From assembly GCF_904063055.1 (NCBI RefSeq), contig NZ_CAJFCN010000002.1, positions 248,001 through 312,000 of the forward strand: a DNA stretch of 64,000 bases, given 5' to 3'. Numbering within the stretch: position 1 is the first letter of the stretch; every line of letters starts with the position of its first letter. The notes beneath the pieces are model-generated. The model was not told the origin of the DNA. It saw only the letters and a list, made by a program, of their open reading frames with translations, and ran no database searches. Positions 46,078 to 53,859 of this stretch are shown one piece after another. The stretch comes from Pseudomonas paracarnis (GTDB lineage: Bacteria > Pseudomonadota > Gammaproteobacteria > Pseudomonadales > Pseudomonadaceae). The position numbers and the translations under genes were made by a program.

Positions 46078-47472
46078 TTAAACAGCGAAGATCTTGCCGG
46101 GGTTCATGATCCCGTTAGGGTCGAACACGGCTTTGACGGCCTTCATGTATTCGATTTCAACCGGTGAACGGCTGTAGGTCAGGTAATCGCGCTTGGTCAT
46201 GCCCACGCCGTGTTCGGCGGAGATCGAGCCGTTGTACTTGGCGACGGTCTCGAATACCCACTTGTTAACGGTGGCGCACTTGGCGAAAAACTCATCCTTG
46301 CTCAGGTTTTCCGGCTTGAGGATGTTCAGGTGCAGGTTGCCGTCACCGATATGGCCGAACCAGACGATTTCGAAGTCCGGGTAGTGTTCACCGACGATCG
46401 CGTCAATTTCGCTCAGGAACGCTGGCACTTTCGACACGGACACCGAGATGTCGTTCTTGTACGGCGTCCAGTGGGAAATGGTTTCGGAGATGTACTCGCG
46501 CAGTTTCCACAGGTTGTGCAGCTGGGTTTCGCTCTGGCTCATCACGCCATCCAGCACCCAGCCCTGCTCCACGCAATGTTCGAACGTTTCCAGGGCGTGG
46601 TTGGCGACTTCTTCGGTGGTGGCTTCGAATTCCAGCAGGGCGTAGAACGGGCACTCGGTTTCGAACGGCGCCGGCACGTCGCCACGACCAAGGACTTTGG
46701 CCAGGGCTTTGTCCGAGAAGAATTCGAAGGCGGTCAGGTCCAGTTTGCTCTGGAAGGCGTGCAGCACCGGCATGATCGAGTCGAAATCAGTCGTGCCGAG
46801 CACCATTGCCGTGAGGTTCTTTGGCGCGCGGTCCAGGCGCATGGTGGCTTCGACCACAAAGCCCAGGGTGCCTTCGGCGCCGATAAACAGCTGGCGCATG
46901 TCGTAGCCGGTGGCGTTTTTGATCAGGTCGCGGTTCAGTTCCAGCACATCGCCTTTGCCGGTGACGACCTTCATGCCGGCCACCCAGTTGCGGGTCATAC
47001 CGTAGCGAATTACTTTGATCCCGCCGGCATTGGTGCCGATATTGCCGCCAATCTGGCTGGAACCGGACGAGGCGAAGTCCACCGGATAATACAGGCCGTT
47101 TTCTTCAGCGACGTTCTGCAGTTGCTTGGTCACCACACCCGGCTGGCACACGGCGGTGCGGTCGGTGAGGTTCACGTCGAGGATCTGGTTCATATAGTCG
47201 AACGACACCACCACTTCGCCATTGGCGGCAACGGCAGCAGCCGACAGACCGGTGCGCCCGCCCGAGGGCACCAGCGCCACCTTGTGCTCATTGGCCCACC
47301 GCACGATGGCCTGTACCTGCTCGGTAGTCTTGGGGAACACGATGGCGCTAGGTGCGGGAGCGAAGTGCTTGGTCCAATCCTTGCCGTAAGCCTCCAGGGA
47401 GTCGGCGTCGGTCAGCACTTTGCCGGGCTCAACCAGGGTCTTTAGCTCATCAATCAGGGCAGGATGGGTCAT
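46078..47472 (-). CDS. D-2-hydroxyglutarate dehydrogenase (FAD-linked)
   Basis: This 464-residue protein has a VAO-type FAD domain (PSGGRTGLSAAAVAANGEVV, then SSGSSQIGGNIGTNAGG). The C-terminal FAD-oxidase domain has FGHIGDGNLHLNI, SAEHGVG and FDPNGIMNPGKIF. In Pseudomonas this enzyme oxidises D-2-hydroxyglutarate, the side product of SerA, back to 2-oxoglutarate. The divergent serA here supports that role. D-lactate dehydrogenase of the same family is the main alternative. I chose ATG 47472 for family match; ATG 47502 is possible. Confidence 0.88.
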   Translation of the reverse strand: MTHPALIDELKTLVEPGKVLTDADSLEAYGKDWTKHFAPAPSAIVFPKTTEQVQAIVRWANEHKVALVPSGGRTGLSAAAVAANGEVVVSFDYMNQILDVNLTDRTAVCQPGVVTKQLQNVAEENGLYYPVDFASSGSSQIGGNIGTNAGGIKVIRYGMTRNWVAGMKVVTGKGDVLELNRDLIKNATGYDMRQLFIGAEGTLGFVVEATMRLDRAPKNLTAMVLGTTDFDSIMPVLHAFQSKLDLTAFEFFSDKALAKVLGRGDVPAPFETECPFYALLEFEATTEEVANHALETFEHCVEQGWVLDGVMSQSETQLHNLWKLREYISETISHWTPYKNDISVSVSKVPAFLSEIDAIVGEHYPDFEIVWFGHIGDGNLHLNILKPENLSKDEFFAKCATVNKWVFETVAKYNGSISAEHGVGMTKRDYLTYSRSPVEIEYMKAVKAVFDPNGIMNPGKIFAV

Positions 47473-47677
47473 CGACAGAACTCTCGAACAATTCATGGTC
47501 ATCCTGAGAACGCTTCACGTCGCAGGAATAGGTGTTTAGCGGGGTGCGTATGCTAGCATACCGCCCCCGCAGGACAGACCCAAAGGGCGTTTCTGCGGTG
47601 ACGGCTTTCCTGCCGTCCGGGTCAGCTTGCGCTGCTCGACTCCCTGCCAATTTTCTCCGGGATACAGGTTTACGCAG

Positions 47678-48907
47678 ATGAGCAAGACTTCTCTCGATAA
47701 GAGCAAGATCAAGTTCCTTCTTCTGGAAGGCGTCCACCCATCGGCTGTCGACGTTCTGAAAGCCGCCGGGTACACCAGCATTGAGTACATCACCAGTTCT
47801 CTGCCGGAAGCCCAGCTCAAGGAAAAGATCGCCGACGCGCACTTTATCGGCATTCGCTCCCGCACTCAGCTGACCGAAGAGATCTTCGACCACGCCAAGA
47901 AACTCGTGGCTGTCGGCTGTTTCTGCATCGGCACCAACCAGGTCGACCTCAATGCAGCGCGCGAGCGCGGCATCGCGGTGTTCAACGCACCGTACTCCAA
48001 CACCCGTTCCGTGGCGGAGCTGGTGCTGGCCGAGGCCATCCTGCTGCTGCGCGGTATCCCTGAGAAGAACGCTTCCTGCCACCGTGGCGGCTGGATCAAG
48101 AGCGCGGCCAACTCCTTCGAAATCCGCGGCAAGAAGCTGGGTATCGTCGGCTACGGCTCGATCGGCACGCAACTGTCGGTGTTGGCTGAAGGCCTGGGCA
48201 TGCAGGTGTTCTTCTACGACACCCTGACCAAGCTGCCATTGGGCAACGCCACCCAAGTGGCCAGCCTGACCGAGCTGCTGGGCATGTCCGACATCGTCAC
48301 CCTGCACGTTCCGGAAACGGCCGAGACCCAGTGGATGATCGGTGAGAAGGAAATCCGCGCGATCAAGAAAGGCGGGATCCTGATCAACGCCGCTCGCGGC
48401 ACCGTGGTCGAGCTGGATGCCCTGGCCGACGCGATCAAGGACAAGCACCTGATCGGCGCTGCCATCGACGTGTTCCCGGTGGAGCCGCGCTCCAACGATG
48501 ACATCTTCGAAAGCCCGCTGCGTGGCCTGGACAACGTGATCCTGACCCCGCACATCGGCGGCTCCACCGCTGAAGCCCAAGCCAACATCGGCCTGGAAGT
48601 CTCGGAAAAACTGGTCAAGTACAGCGACAACGGTACCTCGGTATCGTCGGTCAACTTCCCGGAAGTGGCCCTGCCGGCTCACCCGGGCAAGCACCGTCTG
48701 CTGCACATCCACCAGAACATCCCTGGCGTGATGATGGAGATCAACAAGGTCTTCGCGGAAAACGGCATCAACATCTCCGGTCAGTTCCTGCAGACCAACG
48801 AGAAGGTCGGCTACGTGGTGATCGACGTCGACGCCGAGTACTCGGACCTGGCGCAAGAGAAGCTGCAGCACATCAACGGCACTATTCGTAGCCGCGTGTT
48901 GTTCTAA
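47678..48907 (+). CDS. serA: D-3-phosphoglycerate dehydrogenase
   Basis: This 409-residue enzyme oxidises 3-phosphoglycerate in the first step of serine synthesis. The NAD fold is GKKLGIVGYGSIGTQLSVLAE. Catalytic Arg is in NAARGTVVE, and Glu and His lie in VEPRSNDD and LTPHIGGST. A C-terminal ACT domain after residue 330 gives serine feedback control. I chose the ATG at 47678, since the upstream extension to 47627 is not family-like. It is divergent from the D-2-hydroxyglutarate dehydrogenase gene over 205 bases and ends in a strong terminator. Confidence 0.97.
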   Translation: MSKTSLDKSKIKFLLLEGVHPSAVDVLKAAGYTSIEYITSSLPEAQLKEKIADAHFIGIRSRTQLTEEIFDHAKKLVAVGCFCIGTNQVDLNAARERGIAVFNAPYSNTRSVAELVLAEAILLLRGIPEKNASCHRGGWIKSAANSFEIRGKKLGIVGYGSIGTQLSVLAEGLGMQVFFYDTLTKLPLGNATQVASLTELLGMSDIVTLHVPETAETQWMIGEKEIRAIKKGGILINAARGTVVELDALADAIKDKHLIGAAIDVFPVEPRSNDDIFESPLRGLDNVILTPHIGGSTAEAQANIGLEVSEKLVKYSDNGTSVSSVNFPEVALPAHPGKHRLLHIHQNIPGVMMEINKVFAENGINISGQFLQTNEKVGYVVIDVDAEYSDLAQEKLQHINGTIRSRVLF

Positions 48908-48923
48908 GGCTTCAAGCGCTGGA

Positions 48924-48963
48924 TAAAAAATGGGAGACCCGCAGGGGTCTCCCATTTTTTTTG
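48924..48963. terminator. Bidirectional terminator between serA and the DUF4399 gene
   Basis: The stem ATGGGAGACCC/GGGTCTCCCAT has a short loop, six A residues on its left and nine T residues on its right. It can therefore end transcription from both sides, serving serA and the convergent gene. Confidence 0.92.
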
Positions 48964-48975
48964 CCCGAATAACGC

Positions 48976-49416
48976 TTATTTGACGTTAATGGTGATCACT
49001 TTCGAGGCGACTGTGGGTTCGAACTGGCGATGCACGTTGTCGCCGGCCACCAGTTGCAGGGTGTGCTTGCCTGGCGTCAGGGTCAGCTCGGTTTCGGTCT
49101 GCGCCTTGCCGAAGTGAATCGAAGTAGGCGTGGCCGGGATCGCCTCATTGGCGTTGAGCGACTCCACCTTCTGGTCTACCAACAGGTGGTGGTGCCCGGC
49201 GTTAGGCACTTGTTTGTCGATCGGTTCCAGGTCCAGCTTCTTGACGCCGAATTTGACGGTGAAGGTTTTATCAACGGTGGCGCCATCTTTCGGCGAGACG
49301 ATGAACACTTCGGCACCTTCAGGCGCAGGTGTACGAGGAAGGTCTGCGGCACTGGCCAACATCGAGGTACCCAGCAAAAGGCTGGCAATCGTTGCACGGG
49401 ACAAAAGGGCTTTCAT
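48976..49416 (-). CDS. DUF4399-family periplasmic protein
   Basis: This 146-residue protein has a signal peptide (MKALLSRATIASLLLGTSMLASA). A single DUF4399 domain follows, with VFIVSPKDGATVDKTFTVKFGV, the histidine cluster NAGHHHLLVD and LTPGKHTLQLVAGD. The His cluster suggests metal binding, but no function is known. I chose the ATG at 49416 at the signal peptide; the frame is open to 49497. It is convergent with serA and divergent from the small binding-protein gene. Confidence 0.85.
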   Translation of the reverse strand: MKALLSRATIASLLLGTSMLASAADLPRTPAPEGAEVFIVSPKDGATVDKTFTVKFGVKKLDLEPIDKQVPNAGHHHLLVDQKVESLNANEAIPATPTSIHFGKAQTETELTLTPGKHTLQLVAGDNVHRQFEPTVASKVITINVK

Positions 49417-49550
49417 TCGCTTCTCCAGTTTTTCGGTGAAATCTGTAGGGTTATGACAACTTCGCGATAAATTGCGGTCCAAGGCACCCGACACCATAAC
49501 AAAACGTTGCTGAACGGCGTCTCGCCTGTACGAATTCTTTAGGAGTGACC

Positions 49551-50024
49551 ATGCGCTTTTCGCCTGGCCTGTTGCTGTTGCTTCCTCTTCTGAGCCCCTT
49601 GGCTCATGCCGAACTGATTGACGACGTCAATGATCGCGGTGAACTGCGCATCGCCCTGGAAGCCAACACCCCGCCGTACAATTTCAAAGAGGGCGACAAA
49701 CTCGCAGGCTTTGAAGTGGAGCTGGGTGAACTGCTGGCCAAGGAAATGGAGGTGCGCTCCTCGTTTATTACCACCGATAACGCGGACCTGCTGTCCGGTG
49801 TGGAAACCGGCAAGTACGACGTGGCCATTAACCATATGGCTATGACTGCCGAGCTTGAGGATCGTTTCGATTTCAGTGAGCCTTACCACCAGAAGCCGGC
49901 ATTGGCGATCCCGCTCCAGAAGGGCAACCCGGCGTTCAAGACCAGTTTGAACGGGGCGTTGAAGCGGGTTAAGGACGATGGCCGGTTGAAGGCGCTGTCG
50001 CAGAAATGGCTCAAGGCGCAATAA
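49551..50024 (+). CDS. Short family-3 solute-binding protein, apparently missing most of lobe 2
   Basis: This 157-residue protein has a signal peptide (to about residue 20, PLAHA). Lobe 1 of an amino-acid-type binding protein follows: GELRIALEANTPPYNFKEGDKLAGFEVELGELLA and the ETGKYDVAINHMAMTAEL region. After YHQKPALAIPLQ it goes straight to the C-terminal helix (NPAFKTSLNGALKRVKDDGRLKALSQKWLK). Normal family members are about 230-260 residues, so about 80-100 residues of lobe 2 seem lost in frame. The ATG follows AGGAG. It may be a decayed protein, a truncated sensor or a binding partner. Confidence 0.75.
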   Translation: MRFSPGLLLLLPLLSPLAHAELIDDVNDRGELRIALEANTPPYNFKEGDKLAGFEVELGELLAKEMEVRSSFITTDNADLLSGVETGKYDVAINHMAMTAELEDRFDFSEPYHQKPALAIPLQKGNPAFKTSLNGALKRVKDDGRLKALSQKWLKAQ

Positions 50025-50026
50025 AA

Positions 50027-50114
50027 TGTGGGAGCTGGCTTGCCTGCGATAGCGGTCTGTCAGTTACACATAAGGTGCTGATACACCGCTATCGCAGGCA
50101 AGCCAGCTCCCACA
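50027..50114. repeat. REP doublet, GTGGGAG-out geometry, CTGATACACCGC spacer
   Basis: The perfect arms include GATAGC/GCTATC extensions. The spacer ends CTGATACACCGC, as at 58220. It begins three bases after the stop of the short binding-protein gene. Confidence 0.92.
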
Positions 50115-50133
50115 CTTGATCTGTTTAAACTTC

Positions 50134-50616
50134 TTAAAGCTGCGTGAGGGCAATTGCCGCCTGTGGCAACTCCAACTCACTGAACACCTGCACACCATGG
50201 CGCTTGAGCAGCGCCGCCGTGACGCCTTCGCCACTGACCTTCACCCCGCTGAAGGTGCCGTCATGGGTCAACAGATTGCCGCAGGATGGGCTGTTGGCCT
50301 TGAGAATGGCGATGCGGATGTGATGGCGTTGCACCAGCGCCAAGGCTTGGCGGGCACCGTCGAGAAAGGCGCTGGTGAAGTCTTCGCCCTCGGCCGTCAG
50401 CACCTGGGCGCGGCCTTCCCACACGTCGATCCCCTGCCCGCCTGGGATTTCGGCCGGCGGGCGCGGTGTGGGCAAGCCCCCCGCCACTTCCGGGCAGATG
50501 GCAACCACGCGGCCTTCAGCTTGCCACGCTGCCAGTGGGTCGAATGGGCCGCTGGCCCCGCCGTCATAGCGCACCTTGTGCCCGAGCAGGCAGCGGCTGA
50601 CCAGAATCTTTTCCAT
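50134..50616 (-). CDS. DUF523-family protein
   Basis: This 160-residue protein has the conserved Cys motifs SRCLLGHKVRYDGG near the N-terminus and KANSPSCG in the middle, which define DUF523. Function is unknown; the conserved cysteines suggest metal or Fe-S binding. It starts two bases after the stop of the 2-oxoglutarate oxygenase-like gene, so the two are co-transcribed and probably co-translated. I chose ATG 50616 because the first family motif follows at once. Confidence 0.85.
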   Translation of the reverse strand: MEKILVSRCLLGHKVRYDGGASGPFDPLAAWQAEGRVVAICPEVAGGLPTPRPPAEIPGGQGIDVWEGRAQVLTAEGEDFTSAFLDGARQALALVQRHHIRIAILKANSPSCGNLLTHDGTFSGVKVSGEGVTAALLKRHGVQVFSELELPQAAIALTQL

Positions 50617-50618
50617 GT

Positions 50619-51251
50619 TTAAAACGGCTCGTTGCCCCGCCGGCGAAACCAGCCCGTCAAGGACAGGCGTTCGCGCGTAGCGGGCAGGACTTCGTGAGGC
50701 ACCTCGCCCGACAGGAATACCACCAGGCAACCCCCGGTGGGCACCACGTCGTATTCGACACCGCCCTTGAGGTACATGCGCAGTTGGCCGCCATGCTCGG
50801 GCAGCCAGGCGTCGTTCAAGTAGATCACCGCCGAGACCATGCGCCGGTCATCGTCGCGAAAACGGTCTACATGCTTGAGGTAAAACGCGCCCGGCGGGTA
50901 CATCGCGAAGTGGCTTTCGAAATCTTCCAGGCCCAGGAACAGGCTGCGATTCATCGCCAGGCGCAGGCCGTCCATGACGCCCATGTAGGTGTCGCAGATT
51001 GGCGCGTCCCCCTCCTCCAACCACTGGATATGGTCGCCGCGAATGCCTTCGCGAATCTCCTGGGCCGGCCCACGCCCTACCGCTGCGGGCGCCAGTTCAC
51101 CCTGCGCCGCACGTTTACGGCACTCAGCCGCCAGCTCCAGGGTCAGAGCCTGGGGCAGGAAGCCATTTTGCTGCGACCAGCCTTTTTCGGCCAAGTCGTC
51201 GACGATGCGTTGCAGCAGCGGGTGATCGAGGGGTATTTGCATGGCGCGCAT
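50619..51251 (-). CDS. 2-oxoglutarate/Fe(II)-dependent oxygenase (prolyl-hydroxylase-like)
   Basis: This protein of about 210 residues has the iron triad HVDRF (His and Asp) and VPHEVLP (His). An Arg in ATRERLSLTGWF would bind 2-oxoglutarate. YPPGAFYLKHVDRFRDDDRRMVSAVIYLND is close to the bacterial EGL9/PHD group, one of which hydroxylates elongation factor Tu in Pseudomonas putida. I therefore think a PPHD-like role is possible but not shown. The start is unclear: ATGs at 51260, 51251 and 51242 all lack a strong ribosome site. It is directly followed by the DUF523 gene. Confidence 0.8.
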   Translation of the reverse strand: MRAMQIPLDHPLLQRIVDDLAEKGWSQQNGFLPQALTLELAAECRKRAAQGELAPAAVGRGPAQEIREGIRGDHIQWLEEGDAPICDTYMGVMDGLRLAMNRSLFLGLEDFESHFAMYPPGAFYLKHVDRFRDDDRRMVSAVIYLNDAWLPEHGGQLRMYLKGGVEYDVVPTGGCLVVFLSGEVPHEVLPATRERLSLTGWFRRRGNEPF

Positions 51252-51382
51252 AGTATCCATACGCCTGAAAATCCGACAGCGCCGTTGAGCGTCTGAATGC
51301 ACTTTAGTCAGGTGACTGATAGGACTTCTCGACAAATCCTACGCCCGACACGGACAATAGTGGCCGACTGACAGGAGTCCTT

Positions 51383-52135
51383 ATGCGTCGTTTGTTTTTT
51401 TCTGTGTTGATGTTCTGCGTTTTGCCCGCCTGGGCAGACGGCCATGACCAGTTGTACAAGGTCGCCGGCTGGGCCGAACAACGTGCGCACTTCAATGACG
51501 CCCTCAGTGCCGCCCAGCAGCGCTACCGCAATAGCCTGCCGCCGGTGGTGTACCAGGCGCTGGTGGACAACAGCAATAAACGCTTTGCCGCCCAGGCCAT
51601 GGACCAGCGTGCCGAGGCGCAACTGCGCAAGCACTTGCCCGACCCGAAACCTGCCCTGGCGTTTTTCCAGTCGCCCCTGGGCCGCAAGATCGTCGCCGCT
51701 GAGTTGCTGGCCACGCGCCGCGATCAACTGGCGAAAAACGCACAGGGCCTGCCCAAACTCGAAGCCGATGCCACCCGCAGCCTGATCATCGGCCACCTGG
51801 CCCAGGCCCTGCCCGCCCGCGAGGCCGGTGCCGAGGTCAGCCTGGCGATTGCAGGCGTGGCGGCCGACAGCTTGAGCCAGATGATCCCCGGCCTGCTCGG
51901 CGGTGGCCAGGCGCAAGGAATGTTGAATGGCCAGCGCGAGCGGTTGATGCAGCAGATCGACAAGGATTTGAACAATACCTTGCTGTATGTCTATCGGGAT
52001 TTGTCCGACCCTGAGCTGGAAGAGTTCGCCACCTTTGCCGAGTCGCCGGAGGGCAAGGCGTATTACCAGGCTGCCCTGGCGGCCATTCGCGCAGGGCTGG
52101 CTGTCGGCCAAAGCACCTCAAGCCTGACGCAGTAA
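51383..52135 (+). CDS. DUF2059-family secreted protein
   Basis: This 250-residue protein has a signal peptide (MRRLFFSVLMFCVLPAWA). Two related helical stretches follow. The second, near residues 190-240, is the DUF2059 pattern (YRDLSDPELEEFATFAESPEGKAYYQAALAAI). It is probably periplasmic. Function is unknown. An ATG after AGGAGT sets the start. It stands alone between the divergent oxygenase gene and a REP doublet. Confidence 0.82.
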   Translation: MRRLFFSVLMFCVLPAWADGHDQLYKVAGWAEQRAHFNDALSAAQQRYRNSLPPVVYQALVDNSNKRFAAQAMDQRAEAQLRKHLPDPKPALAFFQSPLGRKIVAAELLATRRDQLAKNAQGLPKLEADATRSLIIGHLAQALPAREAGAEVSLAIAGVAADSLSQMIPGLLGGGQAQGMLNGQRERLMQQIDKDLNNTLLYVYRDLSDPELEEFATFAESPEGKAYYQAALAAIRAGLAVGQSTSSLTQ

Positions 52136-52139
52136 ACCC

Positions 52140-52205
52140 TGTGGGAGCTGGCCTGCGATTGCGATCTGTCAGTGACACCGCTATCGCAGGCAAGCCAGCT
52201 CCCAC
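52140..52205. repeat. REP doublet with a 4-base deletion in the left arm
   Basis: The left arm reads GTGGGAGCTGGCCTGCGAT, four bases shorter than the consensus, while the right arm is intact. The spacer (CAGTGACACCGC) is also shortened. It lies between convergent genes. Confidence 0.9.
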
Positions 52206-52217
52206 ATTTGAACCGCG

Positions 52218-53159
52218 TTATTTCAGGTGATCCGTGAGGAAGTTAAAGTATGCTTCGCGAATCTGCGGAATTTCATTGGCCAAGTGATGCCGACCCCGCT
52301 TGAGCATCAACACCTCAGGCCGGTCGAACTTACCCCGCAACACCTGCAAATTGTGCTGCCAGTCCACCGTCATATCTTCCTCACCCTGCACGATCACCGG
52401 GCGCCGGGGGCTGCGTGGTGCGGCTTCGATGCGTTTGATCCAGCGCGCCAGCGACCCCACCCAGGCGGTAGGCAGCTGGCGAGGCTGTAGCGGGTCGGCT
52501 TCCAGGAACGGCTTGAACGCAGGGTCGTTGGAGTTATCGCTGAAACGCCGGGCGATGCCTTTGACGAACGGGCGCAGCAGGTAATAGCTGACCTGGGACC
52601 AACCCCAGGCACGCGGCCGCACCAAAGGCGACAGCAGGAAAGTCTTGCCCTGGGCCGGACTCTGGGCGCCGTGGTGGAGCAGATGGTCCACCACGATGGC
52701 GCCGCCGGTGCTTTGCCCGAACAGGTGCCAGGGTTGCGGCAATTGCAGCGCCTTGGCCTCGACGAACAACGCCTGCACCACGCTCTGGTACACCGCAAAG
52801 TCATCGATGCTGGCGCGCACGCCGCTGGACAAGCCATGGCCAGGCAGGTCGCAGGCGATCACCACGAAGCCCTGGTCCAACGCCCAATCCACCACATGGA
52901 GATACAGCCCCATGTGATCGTAGAAACCGTGGAACAGGAACATGGTCGCGACCGGCGCTGGCGGCCACCAGACCTGGGCCACCACCTCGAACCCATCCAC
53001 CTGCAAGCGCCCCAGGCGGCTCACCGCCGGCACCTGACGTGCGGCCAGGTCGAGCCCGTAGAAACGCTGGTAAACCCTCGCCTCGGCTGACAGCGGCTGC
53101 GCATCCACCAGGGGGCGCAAGCTTTCGCGCAGATGATCAGGGTCAAAGGTGACGGGCAT
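52218..53159 (-). CDS. Alpha/beta hydrolase of the monoglyceride-lipase (S33) type
   Basis: This 313-residue protein has the nucleophile elbow in LFGQSTGGAIVVDHLL, an HGFYDHMG oxyanion region, and late VIVQGEEDMTVDW (Asp) and GRHHLANE (His). This fits the serine-aminopeptidase S33 and monoglyceride-lipase group. No signal peptide is visible, so it should be cytoplasmic. The frame is open to 53225, but I chose ATG 53159. It is divergent from the DUF6436 gene. Substrate is unknown. Confidence 0.85.
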   Translation of the reverse strand: MPVTFDPDHLRESLRPLVDAQPLSAEARVYQRFYGLDLAARQVPAVSRLGRLQVDGFEVVAQVWWPPAPVATMFLFHGFYDHMGLYLHVVDWALDQGFVVIACDLPGHGLSSGVRASIDDFAVYQSVVQALFVEAKALQLPQPWHLFGQSTGGAIVVDHLLHHGAQSPAQGKTFLLSPLVRPRAWGWSQVSYYLLRPFVKGIARRFSDNSNDPAFKPFLEADPLQPRQLPTAWVGSLARWIKRIEAAPRSPRRPVIVQGEEDMTVDWQHNLQVLRGKFDRPEVLMLKRGRHHLANEIPQIREAYFNFLTDHLK

Positions 53160-53257
53160 AAAGGCTTCCAGACTTGCGGTGAAGATGAATATCGAGCTGC
53201 GATATTCATCTGTCAGGACAAGCATGGCAAGCTACGCGACCTGCGAGGATACATCCA

Positions 53258-53833
53258 ATGCGACCGCCCTACCGTAACGCCCTGTTCGCCAGCCTGATCC
53301 TGGTTATCTGCGCCGGGGTGCTGTGGGCGGCCTATGACTGGTTCCAAGGCCGCTACCTGCGTGCCTTCAGCGAACACACCGCGGTATTTTCCGGCGATGC
53401 GCTGCAACTGCCCGCCGTCCTCAGTGGCCCGGGCCCGATTCGCCTGGTGCACTTCTGGGACCCGGCCTGCCCGTGCAATGTCGGTAACCAGCAGCACCTG
53501 GGCGAGTTGATCGAGCAGTACGCGCCCCAAGGGGTGGAGTTCTATGCCCTGCAAAAACCCGGCAGCCACGGCCAGTTGCCCGAGAATCTGCGCCACATGA
53601 AAGTCCTCGATGCCCTGCCCGGCGCGGACCAGATCCCCGCCAGCCCGGCCGTGGGCATTTGGGATCGCACCGGCAAGCTGGCGTATTTCGGCCCCTACAG
53701 CGAAGGCCTGACGTGCAACGCCAGCAACAGCTTTATCGAGCCGATCCTCAAGGCGCTTGGAACCGGACGCGAAGTGAATGCCACTCACACCCTCGCGGTA
53801 GGCTGCTATTGTTCGTGGCCTAAGGATCTGTAG
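53258..53833 (+). CDS. DUF6436 thioredoxin-like membrane-anchored protein
   Basis: This 191-residue protein has one N-terminal membrane anchor (residues 8-27). A thioredoxin-like fold follows, with active-site-type CPC at 71-73 (LVHFWDPACPCNVGNQQ). The C-terminus has a second CxC at 183-185 (VGCYCSW). The soluble part should face the periplasm. It ends 26 bases before the acylase gene on the same strand, so they are probably an operon. A redox or folding role toward a periplasmic partner is inferred. Confidence 0.8.
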   Translation: MRPPYRNALFASLILVICAGVLWAAYDWFQGRYLRAFSEHTAVFSGDALQLPAVLSGPGPIRLVHFWDPACPCNVGNQQHLGELIEQYAPQGVEFYALQKPGSHGQLPENLRHMKVLDALPGADQIPASPAVGIWDRTGKLAYFGPYSEGLTCNASNSFIEPILKALGTGREVNATHTLAVGCYCSWPKDL

Positions 53834-53859
53834 CCCGTCCACTTTGGTAAGGAATGTTC

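Noticed and set aside
47450..48955. 501-residue minus-strand frame opposite serA
   Set aside because: serA is unmistakable on the other strand, and the minus frame runs through its promoter and terminator without motifs.
49551..50024. Short binding protein considered as a pseudogene
   Set aside because: It has a good ribosome site, signal peptide, intact frame and normal C-terminal helix, so I kept it as a CDS and flagged the missing lobe.
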